Below, piece after piece: positions 43,132 to 52,596 of a stretch of DNA of 64,000 nt (positions are counted from its first letter, which is position 1; the number at the start of each line of letters is the position of its first letter). Source of the DNA: Lewinella sp. LCG006. Its GTDB lineage: Bacteria > Bacteroidota > Bacteroidia > Chitinophagales > Saprospiraceae. The translations under genes and the position numbers were made by a program. The notes beneath the pieces are model-generated. The model made no database searches. It had not been told where the DNA came from and saw only the letters and a list, made by a program, of their open reading frames with translations. The stretch is taken from NCBI RefSeq assembly GCF_040784935.1, contig NZ_CP160680.1, forward strand, positions 7,235,802 to 7,299,801. Direction: 5' to 3'.

Positions 43132-46100
43132 TTATTGAATAATGATTCGTCGACTAATCACTGAGTCAACACCTTTAAGCTTGATCCAATACAGTCCTGG
43201 TGGAAGATGAGTTACATCTAAACGTGACTGCTCTCCATATACTGGCTGTGTGAGCAATAGCTTGCCTCTCAGATCAAATACTTCAATTTGTCGATGCGTT
43301 TCCACACCAATAATTGGCCATGCTACGGTAAAAATACCAGAAGAAGGATTTGGATAAACAGCTACTTGTTCTGGGTGCTTTGAATTCACCTGATGAGGTA
43401 ACCAGTCACTCATTGATTCCAGCGAGGAATCATTATTTACAGGATCGTTTGACTGCAAATTGGATGTGGGTTGGCAGTCGATAGGTTCTGCAAATGATTT
43501 TCCGTAGTTGATCAGTAGGGATTGTGCTCGTCCAACTGCTGAACCATAGCGAAGTGGGCAGCTTTCAGCGATCTCTCGCAGTGCTTCCTCTGTTGCTACA
43601 GGCAAGTCAACTATTCCCTGGGCTATCGTCTCCAGGTACCAACGATTGACAGCTTGCTGTTTTGTCGCAGCTTCACCAGTGGTAACTATATTACTGTTCT
43701 GAGGAAGTAGTTGAGCAACAATTGCTGAGAGTTCATTACGCTTTACTTCCTTAAAATCATGGAAAATAACAACCATTTCCTCTAATTCCATGAAGAGAGC
43801 TTCACGTTCTGCCAAATAATTCGCACTTGGGCTAGTGCCTTCTACAAGCGTGACATCCAGGGCTTGTAGCTCCTCTGCAAGCGAATGAATTCTAGTTTCA
43901 ACATCGGATAAATCAGTATCTGGCGCATAAGCCTGTTCAAGTTGCTGGGCAACACTGGTAAGTTGATGTAAATCGGTGTTTTGACTCTCCTGCTGTTGAT
44001 AGAAAGAGGCACTTTCAAAAGTCCAGTTTCCGCGATCCTCTACACTGGTAGCGCGTTGGCTACGGTAATATACGCGTTTCGCTTCCCAATCCGATGTAGC
44101 TGGATAAGCACCATAATAAAAATCCCCTTGCATCAACTTCTGAGTAAATTGATCGTTTGTCGTTAACTGTTCTAGTGAAGGAGGTTCACAATTCATTAGA
44201 TCATCAGCACAAGATGGAGCTACGGCACCTTCCACAAACCAGTCAATATTGTTTAAAGTAGTGAAGACATCGTCTGGCCATACCGAACTTCCTGGTGGAG
44301 AAACTACAAAAAATCGAGATTCAAACACATCGTTAAAGTTTGTACTATAGTGCGCTGCCTGCCACACCAGACTTTCATCCCACGTATTTCCCGCAGCGAT
44401 TTGCTCGCCAATTCGAGTATTTTGGTTGCATTGCAAACCTCTGCTGTTCCCCGTAAAGGTAGTATGCCGAAGTAAAGTCACCTCGCAGGTGCCGTAAAAC
44501 AATGCCCCGAAGTAAGTATTGGTAACGGCATTACAACAAAGCTTGTTACGATCACCCTCATAAACATAAATACCCGTCTGATAATCAGAAGGGGTTGCTC
44601 CAAATATCCGATTATCATAAACATAATTATCGCTGGAACTATAGAGATTGATGCCCAATTTCCCTGGGCCAGTCGCTTCTACCGTTGAAAGAAAGTTAAT
44701 GTCATTATCAGCAATATCTGCGCCATTGACACCATATAGACTAATACCGGAACCACGATGATGCAGATTAATCTGGTTGCTACTGATTTGTAAATCATCG
44801 TCGTTAATTCCTGACTCTAATGCATCACCTAACCTAATAGCATCAAAATTAGTTACGCCCATAGGTGGTGAGAGGAGTTCAAAAATATTATCATCAATAA
44901 TTACCTTGTTAGCAGCATGCGTATTGGAAGTAAGGATACCGTAGGATTGAGTGTAGCACTTATTCTGATCGAAAACTCGAACTATGTCTCCCATCCCCAT
45001 ACGGAGGTTGAAACCAATACGAACATTCCCTCTATTACCTTGTAAATCTTCTCCAACAATATTCTTGCTGGCTGATAAGGATGAACTTACACTATGCACA
45101 CCTTGTTGTAAATTGTAAAAACGGTTGTTTTTCAATCGAATCCAAATCCCATCATCTCCTAATATTCCTGTGTTACTTTGAGGCAAACTAGCATCAGATA
45201 CCAGGTCGTGTATACGTGAATTAAGCATTTCTACACCAGCACGTCTCACAATGACACCATAATTAGTGTCCGTTATGCGGACACCAAAAATATCACCGCC
45301 ACCTATCTGGAAATACTTACAGTCATTGAGTTCAACACCTGCTAATCCTATAGAGCCAGTATTTATTATTTGACCAGGATAAGGGGGAAGTAAATCACTC
45401 GTACATCTAAAGTTACTATAGTTAATAGAGGTGGGTTGTACCACATATTGTAGTTGTGGAGACGGAGGCACATAAATGCCGATATGATTACGGTTAAACG
45501 TTGTAAAACTCATTTCGAAAACAGAACCACTTCCCAAATGCACTGCGTGAATAGCATCCTCTATAAGTGTAGCACTTAATCGGAGTCTTCCTCCGCTAGT
45601 AAGACCTGCTTGAGGTGCAAGATATATTCCCTGCCATAAAAATTCACAGCCATGTACACCAGAATTCGAGTTGTTACTAACAGCTAAAGCGGCCCCAGGC
45701 TGCACCGTAATTTTCGCGCCAGGTTGCATACGTATTTCGCTTTGCGCAAATGTATAAAAACCGTTCCCTCCATTGGCAGCTTCGTCTATGATAAGATGAC
45801 CATTAATTGCTAGACACTGGTTATTAATTCCTCCTACAGGCATGTCTCCATTAATAATAAGTGTGCTGAGCAAGGTTCCTTCGCCTGCATCAATATTAAT
45901 AGCGTTTTCTCCTTCACACGGGCAAGTGAACGAAGTTTCACAAGCCTCCAAATCATCAATCACTAAAGTAATGGCATTGCTCTCCTCGCATTCGTTTTCT
46001 ACGGTATGGGTCACGGTAGCGGTGAAAGGCACTGTTGGGTCTGTGATGTGTAATGTTACGCTTAGGCCATCGTAGGTTACGCCGTCTACCTCCCAACTGT

Positions 46101-48036
46101 GCGTACCATCATTATTGCTAGCAGTAAGGATTACCTCTCCTGCTTCACAGTCTTGGGTATAGGTAAATGCGGGGTCGAGGTCAAAGCAGCAATCTACTAC
46201 TATTATTTCTGCCATCGTCGTGGTTTCATTTCCGCAAATATCTGTAGCCGTATGTGTAATGGTATAAATTCCACTTTCGGCATAAGCATATTCGACGGTA
46301 TTTCCATTTTCTGTATTACCATCTCCCAAATCCCAACTGTGCATGATATTCTCATCCACTATATTTGCCATTAATATAATTTCCAGACAGTTCGCTTCGA
46401 ACTCAAAACCAGCAGTAGTGCAGTCTAGATTGACGATCAGATTATCGAGCACAATAAAATTTTCAGAAGCACTGGAGTAAAAGGTAATAAAGCCGAGTGA
46501 TTCATTCGTGTTATTTTCCCAGCTGAAATCATAATTTACAAGATCGTACTCATCTTGTTGGCAACCTACAACATTTCCAACAATGGTATTTTCAATTGGG
46601 ACAACTTGCATTCTTACCGGATTGTATGTATTGTTTTCGCAAAGCGTAGGTTCCTCCCCTGCATTGATTCTGGTTTCCCATATAGGGCACGGCCTTATCA
46701 TGCTGCCATAGAACTCTAAGGTGCCCACCGTGTTTTGCGAACTCAGCCCATCAAATGAAATATTAACTATGCACCCTGGAGGAATAGGTGCTTCAAGTTC
46801 AATTGAAACACCTTCCCTATTGCTCTCAAAGGCTGCTATAAGCAATACGCCATTATCCTCATTGTCCACGCATATATCCGGAGTATTATCATTGAGGATA
46901 GCCCAGGGTGTACCAAAAATTAAATCTCCAACACCAGTGTTTTCTTCGAAATTAAAGTCATTGGTGCAGATGATATTTTCGCAAACAGTAACTTCCGCAC
47001 AATCAAAACAGGGGATACTAGTGAAGAAGACGGTACTAAGAACAGGCATTCCTTCACAACTTTCCAAATTATAGAATATCTGAAAATCTCCTTCACTGGC
47101 AGGAGTAAGGCTAATCGTCTCACTTTCGTAGTCCACCTGTATAATGTCTTGTGCTTGTCCAAAAACAGAAAACCCCGTAATCATGACCTCAGCATCGATG
47201 TTATGAATTTCATTACATAACAGATCATTAAAGGAGAATAAATGCTCTTCTCCCACACACAATCTTGTCTCAAAAGTGCAGCATGTTGTGAAGAAATCAT
47301 AGTTGGCAACAGAAGAAGTAACCCCTTCCAGATTGGGCGAAACGAAGCAAGAATTACATCCTTCAATATTGTATCCTAAATCACACAATATTGCAAGTTC
47401 TTCCACGAGGATTTCTTGCCGCTGTTCTCGAACATTAAACCCCGGGAGCATGACAAAATCCCGATCTCCATTGCCACAGTTACGGTGCAAATGAGACAAA
47501 GCATTAAGATAACTGCCGACAGTTGTTATTACTCCACCGTCCATGCCACTTACAGCTACGGGGATATCCCAACCTACAGTAATAGTGCTTAGCGGATCAG
47601 TACAATTATCATTTACCTGAGCAAACAACGCATTTGTATTTGGGAACGTAGCGTCATTAAATTCATAAAATACGGTCTGGTCTATCTGAGATAATAAAGG
47701 TGTAAAACTCGGATCAGCCACTCCAATATTGTCCAATGTTCTCAATCGCAGAAGGTGATCCCACTTACTGGCAAAAAGCGATTCAGTTTCGTTGACTTCA
47801 GGGGCAGGTATTTCTTCGAAAATATCTCCTGGAGCCAAAGTACTGGCATATCCAAGGATATGAAGTGCTTCGTGTAAAACGATAGAGTACAAATCAAAAA
47901 CAACAGCGGCAGGATCAGGAGCATTTTCCCAATCGGTATGCCATAGGATATTGGGATTAATATTCAAGCTGCCATCTATGCCATCCTCTGACCAAACACC
48001 ACCACCATTTATTTTTCGAAAAACTAAGCTTTCCAT
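43132..48036 (-). CDS. T9SS cargo: metallopeptidase-like, PKD and beta-helix protein (C-terminal part of a frameshifted gene)
   Basis: This frame encodes 1634 residues but lacks a signal peptide; the N-terminus is in another frame at 48024-48857. Open sequence continues upstream of the ATG (reading HIFLPDIWSAPAYPT), showing that the two are one gene split by a single-base shift near 48071. Residues 55-63 hold the zinc motif HEALHILGY, and 181-198 a third-ligand/Met-turn-like region (SHLHRN...FVMLP), as in metzincin-type peptidases. A PKD domain (HSWDLGDGNTENGNTVEYAY, about 578-640) and a right-handed beta-helix region (about 760-1290) follow. Residues about 1560-1634 are a T9SS type A sorting domain (YPNPSSGIFTVAWP). 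Confidence 0.85.
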   Translation of the reverse strand: MESLVFRKINGGGVWSEDGIDGSLNINPNILWHTDWENAPDPAAVVFDLYSIVLHEALHILGYASTLAPGDIFEEIPAPEVNETESLFASKWDHLLRLRTLDNIGVADPSFTPLLSQIDQTVFYEFNDATFPNTNALFAQVNDNCTDPLSTITVGWDIPVAVSGMDGGVITTVGSYLNALSHLHRNCGNGDRDFVMLPGFNVREQRQEILVEELAILCDLGYNIEGCNSCFVSPNLEGVTSSVANYDFFTTCCTFETRLCVGEEHLFSFNDLLCNEIHNIDAEVMITGFSVFGQAQDIIQVDYESETISLTPASEGDFQIFYNLESCEGMPVLSTVFFTSIPCFDCAEVTVCENIICTNDFNFEENTGVGDLIFGTPWAILNDNTPDICVDNEDNGVLLIAAFESNREGVSIELEAPIPPGCIVNISFDGLSSQNTVGTLEFYGSMIRPCPIWETRINAGEEPTLCENNTYNPVRMQVVPIENTIVGNVVGCQQDEYDLVNYDFSWENNTNESLGFITFYSSASENFIVLDNLIVNLDCTTAGFEFEANCLEIILMANIVDENIMHSWDLGDGNTENGNTVEYAYAESGIYTITHTATDICGNETTTMAEIIVVDCCFDLDPAFTYTQDCEAGEVILTASNNDGTHSWEVDGVTYDGLSVTLHITDPTVPFTATVTHTVENECEESNAITLVIDDLEACETSFTCPCEGENAINIDAGEGTLLSTLIINGDMPVGGINNQCLAINGHLIIDEAANGGNGFYTFAQSEIRMQPGAKITVQPGAALAVSNNSNSGVHGCEFLWQGIYLAPQAGLTSGGRLRLSATLIEDAIHAVHLGSGSVFEMSFTTFNRNHIGIYVPPSPQLQYVVQPTSINYSNFRCTSDLLPPYPGQIINTGSIGLAGVELNDCKYFQIGGGDIFGVRITDTNYGVIVRRAGVEMLNSRIHDLVSDASLPQSNTGILGDDGIWIRLKNNRFYNLQQGVHSVSSSLSASKNIVGEDLQGNRGNVRIGFNLRMGMGDIVRVFDQNKCYTQSYGILTSNTHAANKVIIDDNIFELLSPPMGVTNFDAIRLGDALESGINDDDLQISSNQINLHHRGSGISLYGVNGADIADNDINFLSTVEATGPGKLGINLYSSSDNYVYDNRIFGATPSDYQTGIYVYEGDRNKLCCNAVTNTYFGALFYGTCEVTLLRHTTFTGNSRGLQCNQNTRIGEQIAAGNTWDESLVWQAAHYSTNFNDVFESRFFVVSPPGSSVWPDDVFTTLNNIDWFVEGAVAPSCADDLMNCEPPSLEQLTTNDQFTQKLMQGDFYYGAYPATSDWEAKRVYYRSQRATSVEDRGNWTFESASFYQQQESQNTDLHQLTSVAQQLEQAYAPDTDLSDVETRIHSLAEELQALDVTLVEGTSPSANYLAEREALFMELEEMVVIFHDFKEVKRNELSAIVAQLLPQNSNIVTTGEAATKQQAVNRWYLETIAQGIVDLPVATEEALREIAESCPLRYGSAVGRAQSLLINYGKSFAEPIDCQPTSNLQSNDPVNNDSSLESMSDWLPHQVNSKHPEQVAVYPNPSSGIFTVAWPIIGVETHRQIEVFDLRGKLLLTQPVYGEQSRLDVTHLPPGLYWIKLKGVDSVISRRIIIQ

Positions 48037-48857
48037 TGTTGGATATGCAGGTGCAGACCAAATATCTGGTAAAAAATATGGGCTGCCGACCCCAGTACAA
48101 GGGGATTTTCAGGTACATTTGTTGTGAGTTCAATATGAACATTAGATAACTCGGTTGTACCACAGTTGTTTTGACTCATTGGGCGCTGTACAATCTCTGA
48201 AAGGTCTCGAAAAACATCACAAACGACTTGTAATTCCTCCTCATTCAAGGCGAGAACATCAGGGTCGAAAATCAAGTCAAAATAGCCGGAGTCACCATCA
48301 TTTCCCAGCAACTGCCGAGCGGTTTGATGATTGCTAGATTGAAGTTTTTTTTGAGGATAGGAGTTTCCAAACCGATCATAGAATACAACTTCGCCATTAT
48401 CGGATTCAGCGGTATGTGGTGGAAATACTCCGCATAGTCCATGTAGGCTTTCCCTTTCTTTAACAAGAATTATTAACTCTTCAAAAGTACCGTGAATAAC
48501 TAATCGATATTCTGATGTAACCTCATCAGAATTGACAACCAAATCAAAACAAGCCCTTGTCACCCCAGAAGGAAAAATCAACGTCACAGGTGCAAAACCA
48601 CTCAAATGAGGGGATGTATTTCCAACAGCATCAACAACAATTGACGTGGTTCCAAAGACTAGACCTCCTGCTGCTTTATCCACACAAACCTGCACCGTTT
48701 CACCAGGGTGTGCCGTAATTTCCGTTTCTGTAAAAGTAAAAGGAGAATTTGTTGGTTTAAGAGGAGGGTGATAGTCCGTTGAATTTGCCAAAAGATAAAT
48801 AAACGGAATTAGCAGTGCTATGCACAGCAAAAGCGAACGCTTGGAAGCATTAATCAT
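48024..48857 (-). pseudogene. N-terminal part of the frameshifted T9SS metallopeptidase-like protein
   Basis: This 277-residue frame carries the signal peptide (LLLCIALLIPFIYLLANS) and an N-terminal domain with AHPGETVQVCVDKAAGG. Residues about 195-235 (YFDLIFDPDVLALNEEELQ and VCDVFRDLSEIVQRP) look like the region that precedes the active site in metzincin-type peptidases. After PLVLGSAAHIF the frame runs into unrelated residues and stops. Restoring one base in the T6 tract of the coding strand (A6 at 48071-48076) joins it to the frame at 43132, giving one protein of about 1900 residues. It may be a sequencing error, a true mutation or slippage-controlled expression. Confidence 0.8.
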
Positions 48858-49071
48858 AATTATTAAATTTTCAGAAAAAGCACGAGAGCAACGTTTCTTT
48901 TTCAGATGGAAAAATCAGTTAAGTAGAGAAGTTGGAGTGGCCATCTGATGAAGATGAGCGCGTTAAATATTGTTTCTAAAATATTTCCTTTTTTTCATTG
49001 AACCAAATTTTCTTTTCACATTAACAATCAAAAAAACGCTTCGTGTAAGTATTCCCAAACTTAGGGGTCGG

Positions 49072-49171
49072 CCCTAATCAGGCAGGGATAGTAGCGGTAT
49101 GCGCGCAGCACAGCGAGCACATAGTAGCGGATAGCCCGGCCCCAGCCAGTGCGCTGGCTGGGGGCCTGCCC
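49072..49171. repeat. Structured intergenic element with TAGTAGCGG direct repeats
   Basis: The closing stem GGCAGG (49081-49086) pairs with CCTGCC (49165-49170). Inside lie two copies of TAGTAGCGG (about 49089-49097 and 49122-49130) around a CGCGCAGCACAGCGAGC segment, and a perfect 10-bp hairpin (49140-49149 with 49154-49163, loop TGCG). It looks like the recurrent GC-rich repeats or structured RNAs found between Bacteroidota genes; it is not assigned to a named family. Confidence 0.5.
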
Positions 49172-49175
49172 AAAG

Positions 49176-49337
49176 TATAGTCCTCCAAGGCAGGATTTGT
49201 GAATTCTAACTTGCTCTTTTCCCACCTCGCTACGTTAAAAAGCCTCGCCAACGCGCTGCGTTGCCTACGTTTTTCGCCTTGCGAGTTGACAAAATAGCGG
49301 CGTCATCTTTCCACAAATCCTGCCTTGACGGACTATA
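49176..49337. repeat. 162-bp long imperfect hairpin
   Basis: Arms of 26 bases (49176-49201 and 49312-49337) match at 24 positions when paired. The centre is itself an imperfect hairpin closing on AACGC-GCT-GCGTT around 49250-49262, with CTCGC/GCGAG arms further out. No flanking direct repeat is evident. It may be a MITE-like or dispersed palindromic element. Confidence 0.6.
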
Positions 49338-49411
49338 AAAAAAGCTCGACGGAAACTTATTCCTCTCTCGAAAGGTTCTATCCCAATCATTTTTTTTAAA
49401 CGAATAAAAAT

Positions 49412-49951
49412 ATGGCACTGGATTTCACTAAAATCATCATTATCGACCTGGAAGCCACTTGTTGGTCGGGCAAAACGCCCAAAGGCGAACAGCATGAAAT
49501 CATTGAATATGGTTTGGCTGTACTAGACGTAGCAAGCGGAGAGATCGTAGCAAATGAAGGAATACTGGTCAAACCTACCTCTTCCACCGTCAGTGCATTT
49601 TGTACCGAACTGACTACGATTACTCCCGAAATGGTAGCTACTGCTCCTTCTTTCGGAGAAGCCTCCAGGTACCTGCAGGAAAAGTATAAGGCCCATCGTC
49701 ATCCCTGGGCCAGCTACGGCGCTTACGACATGAGCCAGCTCCAAGGGCAATGCGCCAGAGAGGGTGTTCCTTTTCCGTTAAGCGCACAACACCTGAACGT
49801 AAAAGCACTCTTTGCTTTGCGGCACCGCCTCCCCCACCCCGTAGGAATGGATGCTGCTTTGCAAAAAACAGGACTTCCTCTAGAGGGTACGCATCACCGT
49901 GGCGTGGATGATGCGCGGAATATTGCCAAGATATTGCGACAGCTATTATAA
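49412..49951 (+). CDS. DEDDh 3'-5' exonuclease
   Basis: The protein belongs to the RNase T/DNA polymerase III epsilon superfamily, in the group of ERI1/KapD-like exonucleases. The 179-residue sequence starts with the first acidic motif IIIIDLEATCW (Asp and Glu of DEDD). Later it has WASYGAYDMSQ for the second motif and HHRGVDDARNIAKIL for the final His and Asp. It has no additional domains, so the substrate (RNA or DNA) is uncertain. The promoter of rimO overlaps its 3' end. Confidence 0.88.
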   Translation: MALDFTKIIIIDLEATCWSGKTPKGEQHEIIEYGLAVLDVASGEIVANEGILVKPTSSTVSAFCTELTTITPEMVATAPSFGEASRYLQEKYKAHRHPWASYGAYDMSQLQGQCAREGVPFPLSAQHLNVKALFALRHRLPHPVGMDAALQKTGLPLEGTHHRGVDDARNIAKILRQLL

Positions 49952-49965
49952 TCGACTTATCTTTG
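49934..49965 (+). promoter_or_regulatory. Predicted rimO promoter
   Basis: TTG (49934-49936) and TATCTTTG (49958-49965) are spaced 21 bases apart, matching the -33/-7 pattern. The -33 box is inside the end of the exonuclease gene. The predicted leader to the ATG at 49989 is about 18 bases. Confidence 0.55.
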
Positions 49966-49988
49966 CAGGCTTAAATAGAGGCTGCCTG

Positions 49989-51308
49989 ATGAAGACAAAA
50001 ACGTTACGACAAGATAAGGTAAATGTGATCACCCTGGGGTGTTCAAAAAACCTGGTGGATTCTGAGGATCTGATTACCCAATTGCAAGCCAATGACTACG
50101 ACGTCGTCCATGATAGCGAGGAAGAAGACGCCAATATCATCATTGTCAACACCTGTGGTTTTATTGATCTGGCAAAGGAAGAATCCGTCAATACGATCCT
50201 GCAATACGCTGATGTCAAGCGAGAAGGCGGGATTGATAAACTTTACGTTACGGGCTGCTTATCGCAACGGTACAAGGACGATCTAGAGAAAGAAATCCCG
50301 GAAGTAGATGCCTACTTTGGCACTTTGGAGCTACCCGGCCTTTTGGCCAAGCTGAATGCGGATTACAAACACGAACTCATCGGCGAGCGGGTGCTGACGA
50401 CTCCGCAGCACTTTGCGTACCTCAAAATCAGCGAGGGCTGTAACCGTACCTGTTCTTTTTGTGCCATTCCACTGATGCGGGGCAAACACGTTAGCAAGAC
50501 CATAGAAGCACTCGTAAAAGAAGCAGAAAACCTGGCTAGAATGGGGGTCAAGGAACTGATGCTCATCGCGCAAGAGCTGACCTATTATGGTCTTGATATT
50601 TACAAAGAACGCCAGTTGCCTCAGCTTTTACACGCGCTGGCTGCCGTAGAAGGAATTGAATGGATTCGCTTACACTACGCCTACCCTAGCAAGTTCCCGC
50701 TGGATATTTTTACCGCTATGGCGGAATTGCCACAGGTATGCAATTACCTGGATATTCCTCTTCAGCATGCCAGTGATACCGTATTGGAGCGTATGCGTCG
50801 CCAAATTACGCAGGCTGAAACCCGCGAACTGATTGCCGAAGCACGCCGAAGAGTGCCTGGCATTGCCATACGCACTACGATGCTGGTTGGTTTCCCGGGA
50901 GAGACGGAGGAAGAGTTTCAGGAGCTTTGTGATTTTGTGGAAGATATGCGCTTTGATCGACTGGGTGTTTTCCAGTACAGTCACGAAGAAGATACCCGTG
51001 CCTACGAGTTAGAAGATGATGTTCCCGCAGAGATCAAAGCCGAACGTGCCAATCGACTGATGGAGATTCAACAAGCTATCTCCCTGGAATACAACGAAGC
51101 AAAGGTAGGCCAAACTTTTAAAGTACTTTTTGACAGGAAGGAAGGCGAGCATTTTGTGGGCCGCACCGAATTTGATTCTCCAGAAGTGGACAATGAAGTG
51201 CTTGTTTCGGCTAAAAACCAATACGTCCGGCTGGGTGACTATGCCCAGGTGCGCATCACTGATGCTACGGATTATGATTTGTTTGGGGTGCTCGCTGACG
51301 CTCGCTAG
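49989..51308 (+). CDS. rimO: Ribosomal protein S12 methylthiotransferase RimO
   Basis: RimO adds a methylthio group to an aspartate of ribosomal protein S12 using two Fe-S clusters. From the ATG at 49989 the protein has 439 residues. The N-terminal UPF0004 domain has cysteines at 18 (VITLGCSKNLVDSE), 56 (NTCGFI) and 90 (VTGCLSQRY). The radical SAM motif CNRTCSFC (Cys151, 155, 158) follows, and a C-terminal TRAM domain (about 370-435). The SKNLVDSE sequence is typical of RimO rather than of MiaB. The in-frame start at 49899 overlaps the exonuclease gene and precedes the promoter, so it is rejected. Confidence 0.96.
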   Translation: MKTKTLRQDKVNVITLGCSKNLVDSEDLITQLQANDYDVVHDSEEEDANIIIVNTCGFIDLAKEESVNTILQYADVKREGGIDKLYVTGCLSQRYKDDLEKEIPEVDAYFGTLELPGLLAKLNADYKHELIGERVLTTPQHFAYLKISEGCNRTCSFCAIPLMRGKHVSKTIEALVKEAENLARMGVKELMLIAQELTYYGLDIYKERQLPQLLHALAAVEGIEWIRLHYAYPSKFPLDIFTAMAELPQVCNYLDIPLQHASDTVLERMRRQITQAETRELIAEARRRVPGIAIRTTMLVGFPGETEEEFQELCDFVEDMRFDRLGVFQYSHEEDTRAYELEDDVPAEIKAERANRLMEIQQAISLEYNEAKVGQTFKVLFDRKEGEHFVGRTEFDSPEVDNEVLVSAKNQYVRLGDYAQVRITDATDYDLFGVLADAR

Positions 51309-51555
51309 TGTTCGTCGCTTTCAGCTCCTCACGGGGGTGCTCATTGCATTCGCGGTAGGACTTATTCGCTACGCTCACTCGTGGAAAGTGCTCTACCGAT
51401 TGCTTGGGATCGCGGGGGTGCTCTCCCGACCTTTCGTCGGGATCGCGTTTTGCGCCTCCGGCGTTTTTCTTGGTACATTTTTATTAGCGTTGTTCTGCTG
51501 GGACAAATTCATGCATTTGCCCTGTACGAATTTTCCCTAAACAAATAAATTGGGC
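51309..51555. other. Intergenic region with short repeats and hairpins
   Basis: The stretch after rimO has a GGGGTGCTC motif repeated at about 51288 (inside the end of rimO), 51335 and 51416, and GGGATCGCG twice (about 51408 and 51440). TCCCGAC (51424-51430) pairs with GTCGGGA (51436-51442). A small CGCC-TCC-GGCG hairpin with a T5 tail at 51454-51468 may terminate rimO. An open frame here has no coding character. Confidence 0.5.
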
Positions 51556-52467
51556 CTAATTTCCCCACTGGGTAAGGTCGCAGCCTACCACCATCAGTTT
51601 CAAGACATTGGGTGGGCCTTCGTAGCCCCGTTTTTCATAGGCATCCACTACGGCAACCCGGTCTTCAAAGGGGCTTTGGAAATAACCTAAAGCCTGGGTG
51701 GCTAATGCCAGGTCGTATTTTCCAAAGGTATGTTTAAGAATAATTTTCTTACCCCCGCCTTGTTCGCTAGCCTCCAGACGATGCTCTGAGACAAAATCCA
51801 AGTCAAAAAGGTCACTGTGAGCCATCTTATTGATGGCCTTGAAACGGTATGGGCGTTGTGAGACCACCCAGGGCATACCGTAAAATTGGGTGCCATTCCC
51901 CGCGCGTATATTGTGTTCGGAAAGCAGCTGGTTGTAGCGGTCTTTGCGGCTTGGCCATACACTTTCAAAGTCAATAGCCGTATCGTCTGGTTCGTACTTG
52001 GGTTGTTCGCTGGCTTTAAAGGTTTCCTTGACCAATTGCTTATCGGTCTCTGTATCTTGAATAATAAAATGGAGGGTATAGTTGTAAACGGCCTCATTGG
52101 CTTCTTCGATGAAGTAGGCAAACTTACCATCCTCCGACCAACCCAAGGGGTAGATCACTTGCTCCAGACAACTGTACTTTGAGGTACACAAGCCATTGAG
52201 CATCTCCGAGGTAAACGCTACTCGCTGATCCATTGGGAAACCATTTCCTACAGCAGCACTTCGTGATTGTAATGCCTGCTCTTCCCCCATAGCACTTGTT
52301 TTTTCTGTGTTGACATCTCCGGCTGTATCCGATGGAGTCGTATTAATTGCGGCCATTGCTTCGCTATCACTTAAGGCGCTTCCCCCTTCACTACCAACTG
52401 TAGTTTTATTACCACAACTGCTTAATAAACAAAAACTTATAAAAAAAATAAAATAGGAAAATTTCAT
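51556..52467 (-). CDS. Predicted lipoprotein, unknown function
   Basis: From the ATG at 52467 the protein has 303 residues with a lipoprotein signal (MKFSYFIFFISFCLLSSC, Cys18), followed by a Ser/Thr/Ala-rich linker (about 19-70). The mature domain has VIYPLGWSEDGKFAYFIEEA, LHFIIQDTETDKQLV, and a C-terminal block GGGKKIILKHTFGKYDLALA that seems conserved in character, then RVAVVDAYEKRGYEGPPNV. No family was recognised. An in-frame ATG at 52506 would add 13 residues before the signal. It is divergent from purC. Confidence 0.75.
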   Translation of the reverse strand: MKFSYFIFFISFCLLSSCGNKTTVGSEGGSALSDSEAMAAINTTPSDTAGDVNTEKTSAMGEEQALQSRSAAVGNGFPMDQRVAFTSEMLNGLCTSKYSCLEQVIYPLGWSEDGKFAYFIEEANEAVYNYTLHFIIQDTETDKQLVKETFKASEQPKYEPDDTAIDFESVWPSRKDRYNQLLSEHNIRAGNGTQFYGMPWVVSQRPYRFKAINKMAHSDLFDLDFVSEHRLEASEQGGGKKIILKHTFGKYDLALATQALGYFQSPFEDRVAVVDAYEKRGYEGPPNVLKLMVVGCDLTQWGN

Positions 52468-52596
52468 AAAACAACCGTATTTAGTTAATTGATAATGGCT
52501 CCTCACTCGATGAATAATAGGAAACTTTTTGAAAGGTAAGATTTTCAGCCCAAAATAAAGTTACTACCTTCGTTCCCTAACCAGAGGAAATCAATC

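Larger units (their letters stand above)
48858..49411. other. Long intergenic region with two structured repeats
   Basis: The 554-bp space between two divergent genes holds no credible coding sequence. Bases 48858 to about 49060 are AT-rich with no clear promoter box. Two structured repeats follow at 49072-49171 and 49176-49337. The last 70 bases lead into the exonuclease start at 49412. Confidence 0.7.

Noticed and set aside
47957-48163. Third frame of 68 codons at the frameshift junction as a separate small gene
   Set aside because: The peptide has no sensible features, and the region is better explained by joining the two adjacent frames.
51130-51540. Open frame of 136 codons overlapping the end of rimO
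   Set aside because: Most of it is out of frame within rimO, and the rest translates repeat-rich intergenic sequence.
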